Shown: positions 26,317 to 41,018, counted from the first letter of the stretch. The stretch is 64,000 bases of DNA from Sitta carolinensis (GCA_032173965.1 JAVUNC010000004.1:63548501-63612500), one strand, 5' to 3'. Numbers and translations are program-made. The notes: generated by a model not told the origin, from the letters alone.

Positions 26317-29300
26317 AGATAGCACAGAGAAGGAAAATCAGAAAACTAAAAATTCCAACAATCTGTTTTACCATGGGAAACTAAGAAAAGCTAGAAGTAT
26401 TTTAAACTGGTGTATAATCTCTATGAGCATGATTCTAGGTCAGCATCAGTGCAGAATTTCAGGGTACTGAGCCTGAGCTATTGCTGCTTAACACTCTGTC
26501 CTTATGAAGTCCGTATCAGAGGCTGGAGTTTACTATGCTCAGTCCACTTTAGAATCCCTAATCTTAGTAGGTATGCAGGAGCTGATGTTACCCAGGTGTG
26601 CCTTTAGTATTTTCAACAGGGATTGGGTTTGACATCATTTTCTCTTGTCCCATTATCACCTCACACCCACGCTGGATCCTGAATCAATTTTTAGTAGTGA
26701 CCTTAGCTGTCCAAGCCCTTTCCTGAATTATACATTTAGCCATTCATAGCAGGACACAGAGGTCACTCTTCTGCACATCTGAGTTACCTGTAACTCCAAC
26801 GAAAGTCTCTGAACTGTTCTTTTTAATGCTTCCTGCAGGTCACTCTTCCCAGCAGTTTGGTTATTACCCTGCTGTCCTGGCCAGACTTCTGTAATGACTT
26901 CTTGTCATCTGATTCTCACTGCCCCTCAGAGCTGCGCCCAGAATTATCTGTCAAACCCTTTGGATTGCTGCCAAGGAAGAAGCATTTTTATAGCACTTGT
27001 TTTCTTTGCTGCTTCTGTACAAAGTGCTTCCTTTAGTATTTTGCTACTTTCTTTTGCAGGGAGTTGAATTTTCTCTTTAGCAAAGTACTGAGCTGGCCTC
27101 TTCTAAAGTTACTTATATAAGCAAGGATCACCATTTGAGTTCCTCTAAAAGTGAAAATCTGTCTTTGAGAAATTCTTTGCTTGATACAAAAGCTGAGAAA
27201 TCTGCAAAGATGCACTTTTCCTGCACACTTTAAACCCTAGAGCTTTGAAGAGCTGGCACCATCTGAAGTGTGCTGACAATTCCTGCACCAATATTCCCAG
27301 AGAACAAGCTCATCAAACCTCCTCACAGATGATGAGCCATAAAGTTCTTATCTTCATGTAAGATATTCTTGATGACTTTCTCCAGGCTGCTGCCCTTTAC
27401 ATAAGCATGTGGCTCAGATTGAATAGTAATCAAGCGTCATAACAGTAGTGGGTTTGCCTTTTCTCCTTAACTAAAAATAAAATAGGATTCACAGCTGAAC
27501 AGTTGGTGTGCAAATAGCCTCAAGGACACCTGAGAAATCATGTTGTTCACCTATTTTTAGCTTTGATGTAAGGATTAATATATACAGTTTGAAATACTTT
27601 TGCATCTCAAATGCCACAGAAACTATAAAATTCTCACCATTAGTTCTATACTAGAAATTATTTTAGTTTATATTGGTTATAATATAACCAATATAATTGG
27701 TTTAAAGTACTCCATAAATATATATATTTTCATCCCATTCTGCTGATTCAGCTTCACTGATATTTTTCCACAGTTTGTTCAGAGTTCAGCATTCAAATTC
27801 AAATATTTGCTGATTGTACTAGTCTCTGGTTAGCTGATGTCCTGCTTCATCCAAAGCCAGAGCTCCCAAAGTGCTCAGATCCTCAGCAGTTCATTTGGGT
27901 GACTGTCTGGGAGTCAGAAAGGCTTGCTATCTTTAGCTTTCATCTTCTCTGGCTTCTTTCACAGTCCAGAATGTTGATTCATGGTACCAGGGTGTCCATC
28001 AGATGGATTACCCAGGAGCTGAGATTTGATTCCCTTCTGGTTCCTATTAGAACAAAACCTAGATATGAAACTCCCCCTGAAATGAGGTTACATTTCTCTG
28101 ACAAGTTCTGCTCCAAAAAACCCGGCAATATAGTTTTCCAAGGCTTATGGGAACTTTGGGAAATAAATCTTTTAATTCTTCCTAGACTGATGTGAGAAAT
28201 AGTTTATTGAATTATTTCTACTGAGAAATTAAAGGGAAGGGGAAGAAAGGAGCAAGGAAGTAGTATAACTAAAACTCCAGGGTCATGGCCTGACAAATTA
28301 AAATTTAGTCTGCTTTCTAAAAATGGGCTGGAGACGGTTCATTTGAAACAGTATTAAAACATTACTGTCCCTGCATACTTGGGGAGGTGGAGTCAATACA
28401 AGGATCATTCCTCTCACTATTCTAATGGCTTTACTAGGCATGTAGAGAGCGATTATGAATAAAACAGCATTTCAATCCATTTTCCTAAGGAGCCTTCACT
28501 TAAAGAACAGAAAAAAATTAAACCAAGACAGTAAAACTCAGAGAAAACAAAGGAGGGGAACTGCAAGCCTGTGAAGTCCTAATGCTCATTATATCTGGTG
28601 CATGTTTAGCTTGTAGGGAGGGTTTGGGAAGGAAAGTAATTTAAGCAAACCAACCTGGGCCATCTTTTCATTCTTTGTTATGCACTGCTGTTGTTACCTT
28701 TAGAAATCTAGCAGCAGGGCTGGTTGTGTCCTGTTTTAGTGCCCTTCGTAAAGCATTCCCTTTTCACCAGCTCCGATGGCCCCATTGGAGTGGCCATGAC
28801 AATGGATGTTCATTTTACCGCTATAAAAGGGTTTAATGATTAAAAGGCTGCACCATTGCACTCAGCCACAAAACTCATTCTTCCACTTCTGTGGAGCCCT
28901 TTGATTCAAAATGTTCTTTTGACAGGATCAAGAGTGGTTTTCATTCTGTCGGGCAGCAGAAACATCTGCATTTTTTATCCTCTGCCTCCTCCTCAGTGCA
29001 CATAGTTAATGTGTAATTAATGAAACATCCCTTCTCGGAGTGGCACACAATCAGGGTAGGTCTCCCACCAACCTCGCTCCAGCTCCAGTAAAGCAGGTTT
29101 GCTTTTATATCCTTGTACTCTCATTCAACAGTAGTAATAAACCCAGTTCCAGGCTTATCTAGCCAGCTTACATCTTAATCTTTCTTTTTCCTCCTCCCCA
29201 CCCCCTCTCTCTGTCTCCTCGGGGAAAAGGGATGAAAAAAAAAAAGGACTTCTCTTTCTTTTGGGTTATCCGAGCACATTGGGAGGGGGGAACCAAACAC

Positions 29301-32300
29301 ACCGCAACATTCAAAGCAAAACAGAGAGAACAAGGGGTCTAGGGAAAAAGTCCCCTCCTCCCTCCTTTCCCTGGAAGAAAAAATAAAGACCTTGGTAAGT
29401 AGTCAAGCAAGCTGAAAAGGCAGTTACACAGGAAGGATTTCTAAGCCCTATGGGTTGGGCCTTCAAGAGTAGGGAAGTTCTGGCTCTCATTAATGCAACA
29501 CATCTGAAATCTAACACATAATGTGTCAGAAAACTGCTACGTCCTCCTAGACAGGAGCAGCCTCTTCATTTGCTCTTCCATTTGCAGAATTTGGAGGGCT
29601 GGGAGTGTGCTTGAAAAATATAGCATTAACACCCAAGTGCTGTCAAGTCTAGAGCTACATATTGTACAGCAACTGATGAATGTTTCACAATTGTATTTAC
29701 TTATATAAGCTTTATATTAATGTGTTTGATCTTTGTTAAGTGTACTGGATGACTATGTAGAATAATGGAAAAATGTACCTCTAGCATTTATTCAATCCTA
29801 ATAACACCTCAGCAACACTGGATGGGTTCTAAGTGATCAAAATGGACTCAGATGCATCATGCTCCACCAGCAGCTTTCATGTTAATTCTCAGAGCCACAT
29901 TTATGCAGCAGATCTAGAGAGTATTGCACTGTGAGCGAGTTGCCTTAAAGAGCTTTCCTATAGAAAAACACAACAAGGCAAAGACAAGTAACAGACCAAA
30001 AGGAGAAATATGTGGTCTCGTGTTAATCCTACCTGCAATAATTTAAAATATATCTGTGAAGGTCAGGAGACGTAAGCCACATGGGGAAGCAAACCCATCA
30101 CTTTTAAGCTTGCTTGGCTGTGGAACTTGTGACTCTCAATGTCCTGTGTCTGACTTCCTGTGGTTCTCAAAGAGGAAGTGGTCCCAAAGATTTCATTTGA
30201 ACTAAAGTCTCAGCTGAAAATGTAGCAGGGAGAGAGAAGTGTCAAAGAAAATTTGCTAAGAAATTCACTTCTGAATGAAGTGTATATCATGTCAATCTAC
30301 TTGGAAAAACAGGCCAAAATCTGAAAGTAGATTTGCCTGGAAGAAAAAGTTCAGAGGAAATTCACAGTATTCCCTCATCTCTTGATGCACTTGCAAAACT
30401 GGGCTTCCTCCTGTCCCAGGGTTTTGCCCACACAGAGGAGATGGAAGCCACAGATGTAAGCCATTCTTTCTACTGAAAGGAAGCATACCTTTGTTTCATG
30501 GTTTTTAGGACCATGTCCTAGTTGTCCAACCCCACTCTCAACTGGAAATTGTCTCCACTATTCGTGTCTCTGTAAATGAGCAAAATTCACTGATAAAAAT
30601 GAGAGCACACTGAAGATGTTTTCCCCCTTTGGAAATAGCCTGATTGGAAGCTTTCTCCTTCCTGCATGTAAAGAAGAAAGCAGGTTTCTCCCCAGAATCC
30701 TGCATGTGATTCCTTTTATTGTTCTGGTTTCAAAGACCTGAAATGGAGTGCATAAAGCATACACACTTTTGTACATTGCACTTAATCTGAAAATTTATTT
30801 GTGTTCCAATAAAATAAGATGAATATAGGAAACAGCTGCCAATATATAATGCTGCAAATATTCTATTTTTTCTTTGGAACCATAGCTAGAAGGAAGAGCT
30901 TCCTATGAATTCAAGGACCTGATAAAAATTTGGTACAAAAGTACCCATCCAGGGTGACATGCAATAGATGGGGTTCTTGTGCCATCCCAGTTCCGAGCAA
31001 CCTCCAAGAGATTGGCAAACTTACTCTGGTTCATCCCTCTGCACATATACAGCTAAAATCTATTTTCACTCTGACACTTACTTTAACACAGACTCTGTCA
31101 CAGTCAGATGTCATTTGTCCTACAAATAGGAAGAATGAAGTTTTGGGCCAAATTCCACATGCACAGCTCCCACTGAGATCCAAATATGGGCAACATTTGT
31201 TTCCAGATTGAGCACAGAATGTGTCTCTATTGTTATTGAAATGAAAAAGGGCATGAGCTTTTGAACATTTTTCCATTGGTCAGACTTGCCAGCTCAACCT
31301 ATATCCAGTGATCAGAAATAATTTCCCTAAATCGCTTATTTTCTGTTTCTACAATGGTACAGGCTGAAACATGAGTCATTGGAGATAGCAGGTGGACAAA
31401 ACCAGACGAATTTTCTGTGGGTAAATTTTGCTCAAGAATGTTGGCTGCAGCCATGCTTAAATAAATGGCTTCTTACTTCCCGTAAAAGAAGCATGTCCTT
31501 CTCATCACATTCTACAGGAAGGCTGGTATATTGGGAGGGCCTGGAACAATTGCAACAGTCACTGAGCTGCACTGAGCGATATATTTGAATTCTGGCCAGA
31601 ATCTGGGAAGTTGGCGTTAGCTTGCCAGACCATTCAGAGAAAATGGGCTTCAAAGAGAACTTTTTACCCTTGATTCCAAAGTGTGAGTATGGAAAGAGTA
31701 TAATGTTTGCTGTCGGGATTAGCCCCCTACAGCGCCAGCCACATATGAGTGCACTGAAAATTGGCGGCGTGGAGGGGGAAGCCTCTCAGCTCACTGCAGC
31801 TGAGCTAAACCCAGGGTAGATTTCCAAGCACCAAAGCAGAAGGTGTGTGAACCTCATTATCATCGCCTAGCACAGAAAAGAAACAAAGCAGAAATCACAC
31901 TGAAAGGAATGGAAACCAAAGGCCATGTAGGATGGAAAACATCCCCTATTTTAAGTAGTATAAGAAAACCTTTGGTGATATTGAGGGACTGCTTAAAAGA
32001 ACCTGTTGCACAGCAACATGCAAAGCAATGAGTTAGAATTTGTGTTGTAAAGAAAATTATAATTCTGGTTAAAATTATTATAGAGGATTTTTTATGTTAC
32101 ATGAAGATGTAATAGGATAGAGATTCTCCTTTATTAGATGGCCAGCACTCTCCTCAGTTTAGAATCTAATGGGGCCGTGCTGCACCAGTTTTTGCTCATG
32201 CAGGCTACTTAAGTGTGACACAAATCAAGGACTCACTCTACCCAGAATAATCTCAAGGTTTCTGCTTCATTTCTAGATTCTCTCTATGTCCCTTCCTTGA

Positions 32301-35300
32301 CCCAGGAGTTTCTACAGGAGCATTTTGTAGCTCCAGCTCTTAAAAAACAATTTTGACTTCTCAGGGAATCTGCCACAGAGAAAGCTCTATCTGCACCAGG
32401 AATAAGATCATCACCCTTAGCATTGTTATGCTGCTGGCTTGGTGATTTCCCTCACCATGCTTTTCATAGCCCCACTGTGAGAGGTCTAAATTCTTCAGAT
32501 TGGTTCTGGGGAAGAATTGTGCACCACAGACCAAGCTGAACAACAGCCAGCACCCTGAACAAAAATGTCCTTGAGGTGGCTTTGCCACAATGCTGAGAGA
32601 GGCTGAACAAGGTATCGCACACCCTCCTCCATGCTCACAGGGGACTGCAGAGACATATTTCAGATGCCAATTTTCACACCCAGAGCCATGAAATGGAAAC
32701 AAATTTCCCTGAAAAAGTCAGGATGGCCAAGAGAAACACTACCTAGACCCATTAACAGAAATGAGCTGAACACTGGGCAGCAAATGGAAGCAGCAGCAAA
32801 GGAGAGAGAGGTGAGTGTGCTGTCTACCTCCCTTTGCCAGTACTGGGAAAGGAAGGATCCAATGCAGTGCAGTAAAACAAGAGGACATAAGTTATTTGTA
32901 AGAAAGGAAATTATTCTAAGGGCTGATTTCAGTATATGTGAATTTGGTACCACAGACTGAACTTATTTTTTATTCTAAGCTCCCAATTGACATGAATAAC
33001 AACCTCCAAATGAAACTTTCTCAAAAGGGTAGAATCTGCTGGGCCATGTCAGTTGACCACAGATGAAAGCATCTTAATGTTGCCATCTCACCTATAAATA
33101 TTTGAAAAATTGTTTTCTAAATACTCTGTTTAAATATGGATCTAAGTAATGTTTAGTTTGCAGACTAAGTAACAGCTATCTCCCCAAACCTCATGCAAGG
33201 TGCCTGGGTGATGTCACTTTGGACAAAAGCAGATGTTGAAAAATTCATTCATATATTGGGAGTTATTAAGGAACAGAATTTTGTCTGGGTGTGACAAAAG
33301 GGGAAGGAAACTATGTCTTGAATCAGTAAACTGAGACTGTGATACATATTGTGGCAGTGCTGTTTAAACCACCTCTCATTGTCCTCCTTGCTTCCTTTAT
33401 ACCTCTACTTCCATTCCCATCTGTCCCCTCCTGTGTTAGCACAAAGAGTTTTGTAGCACTGTGGTAAATGAAGACATTAACTAATCTGATTGAAAAATAA
33501 TCCAGAAAAAATATAACAATGTTTTATTCTCACCCAGATCAGTCCCTTGATAAGGTTTGCTGTAGGGGTCATGAGAATAGATGCAGTAGCATAAAGGAGG
33601 ATGTGATGCAGGAAAAGGAAGCAAATAAAGCAGCGCTATGCTAAAAAATGGCTCTCATAACCACAGCCTGAAGAACGACATTGTATAAAAAAGGATTTAA
33701 TGAAAAAGTAAAATTGCATATCAGGCATGTGCACCTGTCCTTCCCCACTTACTTGAATGGAGATAGATCTGCCATGTACTTGTAAGGTAAATTTGAAATG
33801 GGTATTTCTAAATCAAGAGGTAGTCATGTTACACAGCACTGCTGCAGGCCTCATTGCTTGCCAGAACCTCTCATGGATTCATGGCCATTGTTGGTATTTC
33901 TGAGCCTTTATCTAATACCTCCTGCTTTACTCTTCTGGGTCGAGAACTGTGAGCTCTAAAGTATTCACACTGTGTTGTCAGGTGATCTTTATTTCTGTAT
34001 GACATGGCTTCCTTAGTATAAAGCATGGAATTGATTGCTTAATTCAGCATAGTTGTTTGCTGGATGCAAACTCTTGCCACTGAGACAAACTCCTGCTGCT
34101 TCTACTAATGCAGGTGCAACAACCTGGGTTTCTATGGGGAGTTTTTGCAATTACAGACCTTACAGGACCCTTTAGGAGTGTCTATTGTGCAAGGGCAGCT
34201 ATAACTTCAAGGTTATCAAAAATTTTAAAGGAGAAACCAGGGAAAGGAGGAAATAAATAGAGGATGAACTGTCATTACAAACAGTCCTAGGAACAATAAT
34301 TCTTAGATACATGCTTTCCTAGCAGGACTGAGGAGAATAACTTGCTTCAAACACAGTGCTATAGTCCTATCCCACTTGTGCCCAGTGTAAGCATGCCCTT
34401 GAAATAGATACAGCTGTAAGGTTCATTTTGCTATCTGGGTTCAAAGGCCTGATTTAGTAGTGCTTCTTTTTTAAAAATCTAAATGCCTGTATGCTCATTT
34501 ACAATGTTGATTGCCTTTTCTTGATGGTTTGGCTTCAGAAACATGCTGTGGAATTTAAATTTGTCCCCCTCCTATGCTAATGTTGGCATTATTTGTGTGT
34601 AAACGCATTACATGGGATAGCAGAAATGTAAATGAGATTTCAATGTTGAGTTGATTTATAAACAGCCAGTCTCCTAATTTATTGAAGTTGTCTTTGTGTC
34701 GTTTGCACATGATTAGCAGCATATAACATACATAGGGTGCCCTTCTGCAACAAGTTCAGAAAGAAGAAATGCAAACTGTATACCATTATAACACCAAATG
34801 AAGATCTTATTGAGCTTCAAGATGCTTTGAAACATGTAGTTACTAACTTAACTCTGCCTGTGAACTTGTCCTCATTAACTCCATAATTAACAAGATCATG
34901 TTTGATCTTGGAGTTCATTAGACATTGCAGCTGGAAGATTGTTTCAGTTTTAACACATCAGAATAGACAATTAAAGTGATAATAAAGAATCAATATAACT
35001 TCCCTGTTTCTTAGATTTTTTCAAGGTTGCAGTGTGCCTAATTAAACCTGGCTTGAAACAGTGAAAAATTAAAAAGTAATGTGGTCATATTTATTTTGGT
35101 TTAAAAGATTATTTAAAAGGCTGTTTGAAATATGCCCTGGGAAATAGTTTCTACCCACATGATGAGTAAATAGTTGGGATGATTTCAAATTCAGCTGCTG
35201 ACTTAACTGAAGACTTGAGTAGACATTATGCTCATGTCCCTTCTTTTGTCTGTGCCACAAGCAAGTCCCCTTCCCTCTTTTTACTTTGTGACTGGATATA

Positions 35301-37845
35301 ACCTGTTAGTTAACATCAGCTCCAGTAAAAAGAGACAATTTTTCAGGTCAAGGTTACTTTTATGTCTCTGACTTTCCTACAACACAGGCCCAACTGATCA
35401 ATAAGTTCACTTTCCAGAACGGCAGCTGGTTCTCCAGTGCATCAGGATTTCCTTGGGCAAGACTGTGAAACTGGCCTAATGTTGAGAGTCTGCAGCAGAG
35501 CCAGGTCTGAATTCACACCATTTTGGGACCCCTTCCCCCTCTGCTGTTCCCACAGGAGACACACTGGGATCTTCAAACACACAAGTGGTTCTCCAGTTGT
35601 TATCACAGCCTAGAAAGAAGTATAAACTAGAGGAATAAAAGAATGGTCTGTGCTCAGAAACCCCATGTTCAGGTGGACCTGGTTCTGTTTTCTGCCTATC
35701 TCTGGTGTGGTAAGTAACTGAATTGTAATACATTTCTGTGTTTCTCTTTTCCAGTGTCAGAGTGAGGCTCCTAAACTAAACGTCAGAAGAACATGTAGAA
35801 AATCTTAATGAAATTTTCTATTTAGTGAAATGCAGTAACATTCTAAACAAGATTAACAACATTCAACATCCTCCTTCTACTTATGTATTTTTACTTCAAT
35901 TCTTCATCATTTTCATTTAATAGGCACAGTTAACTGAAGACACAATCATGCCACTGAGGGAGAAATGGATAATGAAGGACCACTGAAGCACTAATCCAAC
36001 CAATCTTGCCTTTGGCTCTTGAATTTGTGTAGATCCCAACAGTAGATACTAAGTTCCAAATTCACCTGATTGATTTCAGTGGCCTATAGGGTGCCACATC
36101 TTTTCATTTTGTTTGCAATCATTTGAAACTAAATTCTTTTAAAATATATTAATGCTTCATTGCTTTAAACTGAAACAGACTCTAATCGTTGGCATTTGGG
36201 GCAGATTATAGAAATAGGGTCAGATCCCTTGTTGGTGTGAGTCCATCATAGAGAATGACAATGAGAATCCTAGCTTATGTATTCTGGATATAATGCCATT
36301 GATATATGGCAGAATTAGAGGAAAAAATGCCTATTTTCAAAAATTGATTTGCCAAGGTGATGATAGACAAGCAGATCACCACATCTCGGCTTGATTTTCT
36401 TCACTGTGGCACACTGCAGTGCCTATGCTACAGATTTGGGTTGCAAATGAGGACAAGTCCACTGGCATCAGCCCACTGCCTTGCACAGCTACATGACACG
36501 CTGAGGCTGATCCGGCCATACCTGCCCCATCCTACATTATGGGTCACCCCCAGGCAAGACCCTTGCCAACCAGCATTTGAAGCACTTGTAGAAGGACCTT
36601 GTCTTTCATGATACCTTGTCCTGGCAGCAGTTGTGTCCCATGTGCCATATTTCCACTGTCCTGTACAACACCAGGTCTCCTTGGCATGTTATAGATGCTG
36701 ATCTCGCTTGCAGCTTAACCAACTATCACCTCACCACAAATGGGTCTTTGGTGGGAGCTGCACTGCTCCTTCAGGGCAGGTCTCAGCCAGATGGGCAGAG
36801 TGGTTAGGTGAAGGCTGGGAGGACAGACAACATCATAAAAATTTTGTCCGGGTGCAACCCTCCAAGAATTGCCTGTGCTCACGTGTCCCTGTTTCTTACA
36901 GTCCCCACTGCCACCCCTCTGTGCAGGCTGGGGCTGTGGAGAGCACTGGGTCCTGTTCAAAGGGGAGCAGAGGGCTCTCAGGGAGGGCAATCTCATCCAC
37001 AGCAGCTGAGAGCCATCATGGCACCCCAGGTGCTGGGCACACATGAGGTTCTATCAGCTATGCCATGAAATGTCCATCTGGCTACTGCCAGGCTGCGGCT
37101 TCCAGCCAGCAGAAGAGCCCCTGTGGACAGCTTCCTCTTGAGGCCACCTCAGCAATAAGGATGTGGGAGACTTGCTGCCTCTTGACTCAGGGCCTGGAGA
37201 CAGTCTGGGATCCATCACAAATCTCAGCACTGATAAATTTACCTTGCTTTGCCTGTAAAAGGCATGGTGTCCTGAGGGAGACAACACCACAGGCACCCTT
37301 GGGCCACAGGGCTCTTTAATACACGTGAAGCTAGCTAGCTTCCCTACAGACAAATTGTTTTCCTTCTCTTCCCTGTCTGGGGAGCCTAAAGTAGGAAACA
37401 ACTGTGCCAATGTGCCCTGGCTCTGTGGATTGTCTTTGCCCAGAAGGGCTGTACTCTCCCAGGCCTCCTCTCCCTGCCAGCCTGCAGGCAGGGCAGCACT
37501 GCTGGATTTGCGGAGGTCGTCTGTGCAACATCAGCAGTGTCCCTTGAATGCCAAGACTGGTTTTCCACGTGAGCAGTGTTTCTGTGGCCAGCAGCTGGGT
37601 CATGTCCACAGAGCTGCATCAAGACTAGGCTTAGAGTTTTATTCTCACCACATTTTATCCTATGGGTTCTCTGATACGCGTGGCAAAATTCTTCCCTGGG
37701 CTGTTTCCTGCTAATGAAGTGATTTTAGTGCATTGTGGGGTTTGGCTTAACATGTTTCCAAGAGGTAATCTTATTGCTTTATCTATGCAAAGTTAAAGAT
37801 CTAGCCTCATTTTCTGTCACTGTGACATTCAGAAGGTTCATGTGC
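26317..37845. other. Long non-coding stretch, no gene seen
   Basis: Unique AT-rich DNA with no supported ORF, RNA gene or recent mobile element. Two parts look most like regulatory elements: 28780-29070 (with TAATTAAT at 29014-29021) and 34540-34720 (runs of ATTA, TTTATAAAC and TGTAAATGAG). GC content rises at about 36400-37620, but the overlapping frames there show no domain. Confidence 0.5.
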
Positions 37846-37870
37846 AAAAAAAAAAAAAAAAAAAAAAAAA
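37846..37870 (+). repeat. Poly(A) run, 25 bases
   Basis: Uninterrupted A homopolymer without a recognisable adjoining element. Confidence 0.9.
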
Positions 37871-38454
37871 GGACTTGCAGTCCCCAGGCTGATTTTGGGA
37901 TGGTTTATACTATCTCTAAACAGCAGGTTAATTTCAGTTGACACTTATTTATGAAAGCACAAAGTCTGGTGAGGTAATAAAAAAGTCAACTCCAAGAGAA
38001 TATATAGCCTTAGATTTTCTTACCTAACATGGCTTTATTTAGAGATTTATTGAACAAAATAAAGATTTGCCTGGCAAATAATGTTATCAATTGCTCCATA
38101 TTTTAAAATATTTCGAAAGCGCATACAAAAAACAGATTAATTTCCTTGTACACGATCTACTGTGGGGTATAAACACGTTTTATTCAGTGACTAGCCAAGA
38201 AAATGTAAATTAGCCGTCTGACATTTGGGAAATTCGTGTGGCTGAATTATATGACTTGTATATTTGGAAAACCCATAGGGTTTGTTAGTATCCAGGTGGA
38301 TGTTAATTTTAAATAGCAGCCTGGTCAGACGCTGAGGTTTCAGTGCTGAATCAAAGACGCAGCAGCTTCTGCCATCTCTATCCTTTTCCCTGGGTAAAGT
38401 TAGAGGATTTGCTGCCTGAAATCAGTTTCCAGAGGGGCTGGATGAATAACACCT
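37871..38454. other. Non-coding, conserved-element-like
   Basis: Repeat-free AT-rich block at about 37975-38320 with several ATTA-type and ATAAACA-like motifs. It has the texture of a developmental enhancer, but this is not testable from one sequence. Confidence 0.3.
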
Positions 38455-38670
38455 CGGGTCTCTTGCAAGCTGACTCCGTCTCTGCTGCCCCGTTACCGTC
38501 CCGCCCCGCGCAGGCCAGGATGGTCCCGCCGCCCCCCGGACAGACCAGGGCCGGTGCCTGGGTACACGATCCCAGCTCCAACCCCTGTCTTTGTGGCCAG
38601 GGAAGGAGGGAGTGATAGTGCACCGCTGCCTGCTCCGATCTGCCATTCAGCGGGGCGAGGTCGGGAAATA
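38455..38670. promoter_or_regulatory. Small CpG-rich cluster
   Basis: Short GC-rich block (CCGTTACCGTCCCGCCCCGC, CCGCCGCCCCCCGG) in AT-rich DNA, 11 kb before OLIG3. No ORF of known family; a possible minor CpG island or enhancer-type CpG cluster. Confidence 0.4.
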
Positions 38671-40938
38671 ATGAAGTCAGCACATTAGTGCCTTGCCTGC
38701 TGCGCTCACACTGCTGAAAGCTGCCGGTGGTGAATTTCCCAGCGTTTGGAAACTTTGTCTCAGTTCTGCGGGTTTGCTCAAGTGTGCGATGGCTGTTTGC
38801 AAAGGGAGCTTTCCCGCTGGGCGGGTTTGCTTTCCTCCTCAGGGCTCAGGGAAGGTGAGGGCTCTCCTTCATGTCTCCCCTGCCCCCATTGCTGCCCCTT
38901 GCTCACCCCACAAACACAAAGCTCTTCCAGCGGGTTCCCTCCGCTGGGGAGCTTTTCCCTCTCCCAACTCCCACACTGGGACATTTTTCCACATTTCCAG
39001 GATTACGGCCACTTTCACTTAGATCTATGTGTGTTGCCTCCACATACAAAGAAGCACTTGGGGACGGGATTAGTAGGATTAGAAGAGATTCACATATGTC
39101 CAGTTCAAGCAATTGGTATTCAAAGCTTTACACTTCCAAATGCCACCAAGAGAGAGAAAAGGAGCTGGGAGCTTGCTTTGCATTTCAGCACCTTCCTGCG
39201 GGGGACAGGGACCTTTGTCTGGGATGGAGGGACACACAAATCCCACCCCCACCCCTCTTAATCCAACACTCCTTAGCCACCAACTCCTCTTCAGTGCCAC
39301 CGGTGGGGCTCTGCCATAACCCCAAAAAGGAGTCACAACTATCGCAGCTTTTGCCATTCTCTTTTTTAGAGCAACCCTTCTGCAAACTTTTGGCGAATTC
39401 TGCTGGCGTCTGGCAGTTTGTTACCATACATCTTATCTGCTGATGTAAGACAAGAAAGCATTACTGGGTTTAGAATATAAAGGCAAAAAATTCTTAAAAG
39501 GGTGCCTTTGTTCATATTAAATTAAATTCTTCATGTTAGTGAACTGTTCGTGCTAGCAAGGCAAATCCTGAAGATGAAACAAGTGCATTAGGTATTTCTG
39601 AAAAGGCGTTGGGAAAATCTACTTTTCCCCATTTCGTTTTGTTGCCTTCCTTGTTGCCTTTAGGCAGTGATTTCCTCATATTACACACATCAGCAAAGGC
39701 AGCATCTATGTTGCATATCTTGCATTTTGGCAATCACTCCAAATGCGAACAAATCATCTTATTCAAAAATCAAGAGGAAGGCTTTGATATTAGTCAGTGT
39801 AACAAACCTCTCTGTAGTAGAGTGAGAGATTTTTGAAGCAGAGCAGGTGGAGCCTTATTTAAATACATTCATCAATTAATTAATTCATTCATTCTTTTGT
39901 TCAGTCTTTCTGCTCACTTTCTGCTCACTAGGATAAAAGCTCCTGTGGAATACTATATTGTTTGCTGTGACTTATGAGGGACAGGACCATATACAACCAG
40001 ATTAAAAAATCAAGCAAACAGACAAAAAAACTTTCTATACCCTGAAGAATGTCCTTTAAGTGATTTTTAAAAATTTCCAATAAGTATTTATTTGTTTTAC
40101 AATTTTCAGCCCAAAAATTAAATTTCAGGGTATATTAAATAGGTTGAAGAAAACTGAAATGCTGTTAAAATAATAAAGATGATCTCTTAGTTATTTCTGT
40201 TTACTTTTATTTTTAAAAGGCATGGAGTCCAGAGTGAATATTAGCCAAAGTCAATATATTTAATATGAATTTAATAGTATCAGAGTAAGGCAGTACAAAA
40301 TCCAGTGGGTCTTTTTTCTCCTTAGTAAAATGCACCAAGTTTGAATTGGTATTTTGTTAGCTTGCTGTTTCTGCAACTCGAAATCTTATTTCAATAAAAT
40401 TACTTGGGAAAGGGAACCATGAATATCCAGTTCAAAGGAACTAAGTGAGTGGATTCTAGTGATTTTGGAAAGTCACAAAATTTTGCAGTGTACAAAGGAC
40501 TCCTATAGGACTTCAGCTAGATGAAATTCCTTGAAATATTGAAAACAGGGAGGTTATCAGGTCTGTATACGCTCCCCAAATCTTCAGGGAGTTCTGAATA
40601 GTTCAGACACACAAATGATGTAAGACTGAGCCTCTGCAGTTTAGGAAAAAAGTAGTCATATCTGCAAAGTGTTGAGCTGCAACATGCTGATTATCCACTA
40701 CAGGTGCTGGCCAGCTGTGGAGAAGAGGATCTCTTAGTAACAAAGCTGATGAGAAGACAATGCAAAACATACATACCTATGAATGTAATTTTAAACTGAA
40801 TTTTATTTTCAGAAGCGGTGAGAATAATTACTTCCCACTGCATCTGTTATCATCAGTCATGCAGAGCTATAAAATTAAAAATACTTTTAATTTCTCACTT
40901 CTTTACCTTTTATAGTTCTGATTTTTGTTGCCTAGTCT
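38671..40938. other. Non-coding, no gene seen
   Basis: The 190-aa and 171-aa frames at 38746-39443 overlap in different phases and show no domain or splice context; they are not called. The rest is AT-rich unique DNA. Confidence 0.45.
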
Positions 40939-40962
40939 TATCTATCTATCTGTCTGTCTATA

Positions 40963-41006
<44 letters not shown>

Positions 41007-41018
41007 TACTATCTATGC
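40939..41018 (+). repeat. (TATC)n tetranucleotide microsatellite
   Basis: TATC units with a TGTC interruption near 40951 and about 13 uninterrupted copies to 41006, then a degenerate end. Confidence 0.95.

Noticed and set aside
38746..39443. 171- and 190-aa frames
   Set aside because: Overlap in different phases, no recognisable family, ordinary intergenic composition.
40939..41018. CRISPR-like regular repeats
   Set aside because: A simple TATC microsatellite without spacers, in a vertebrate genome.
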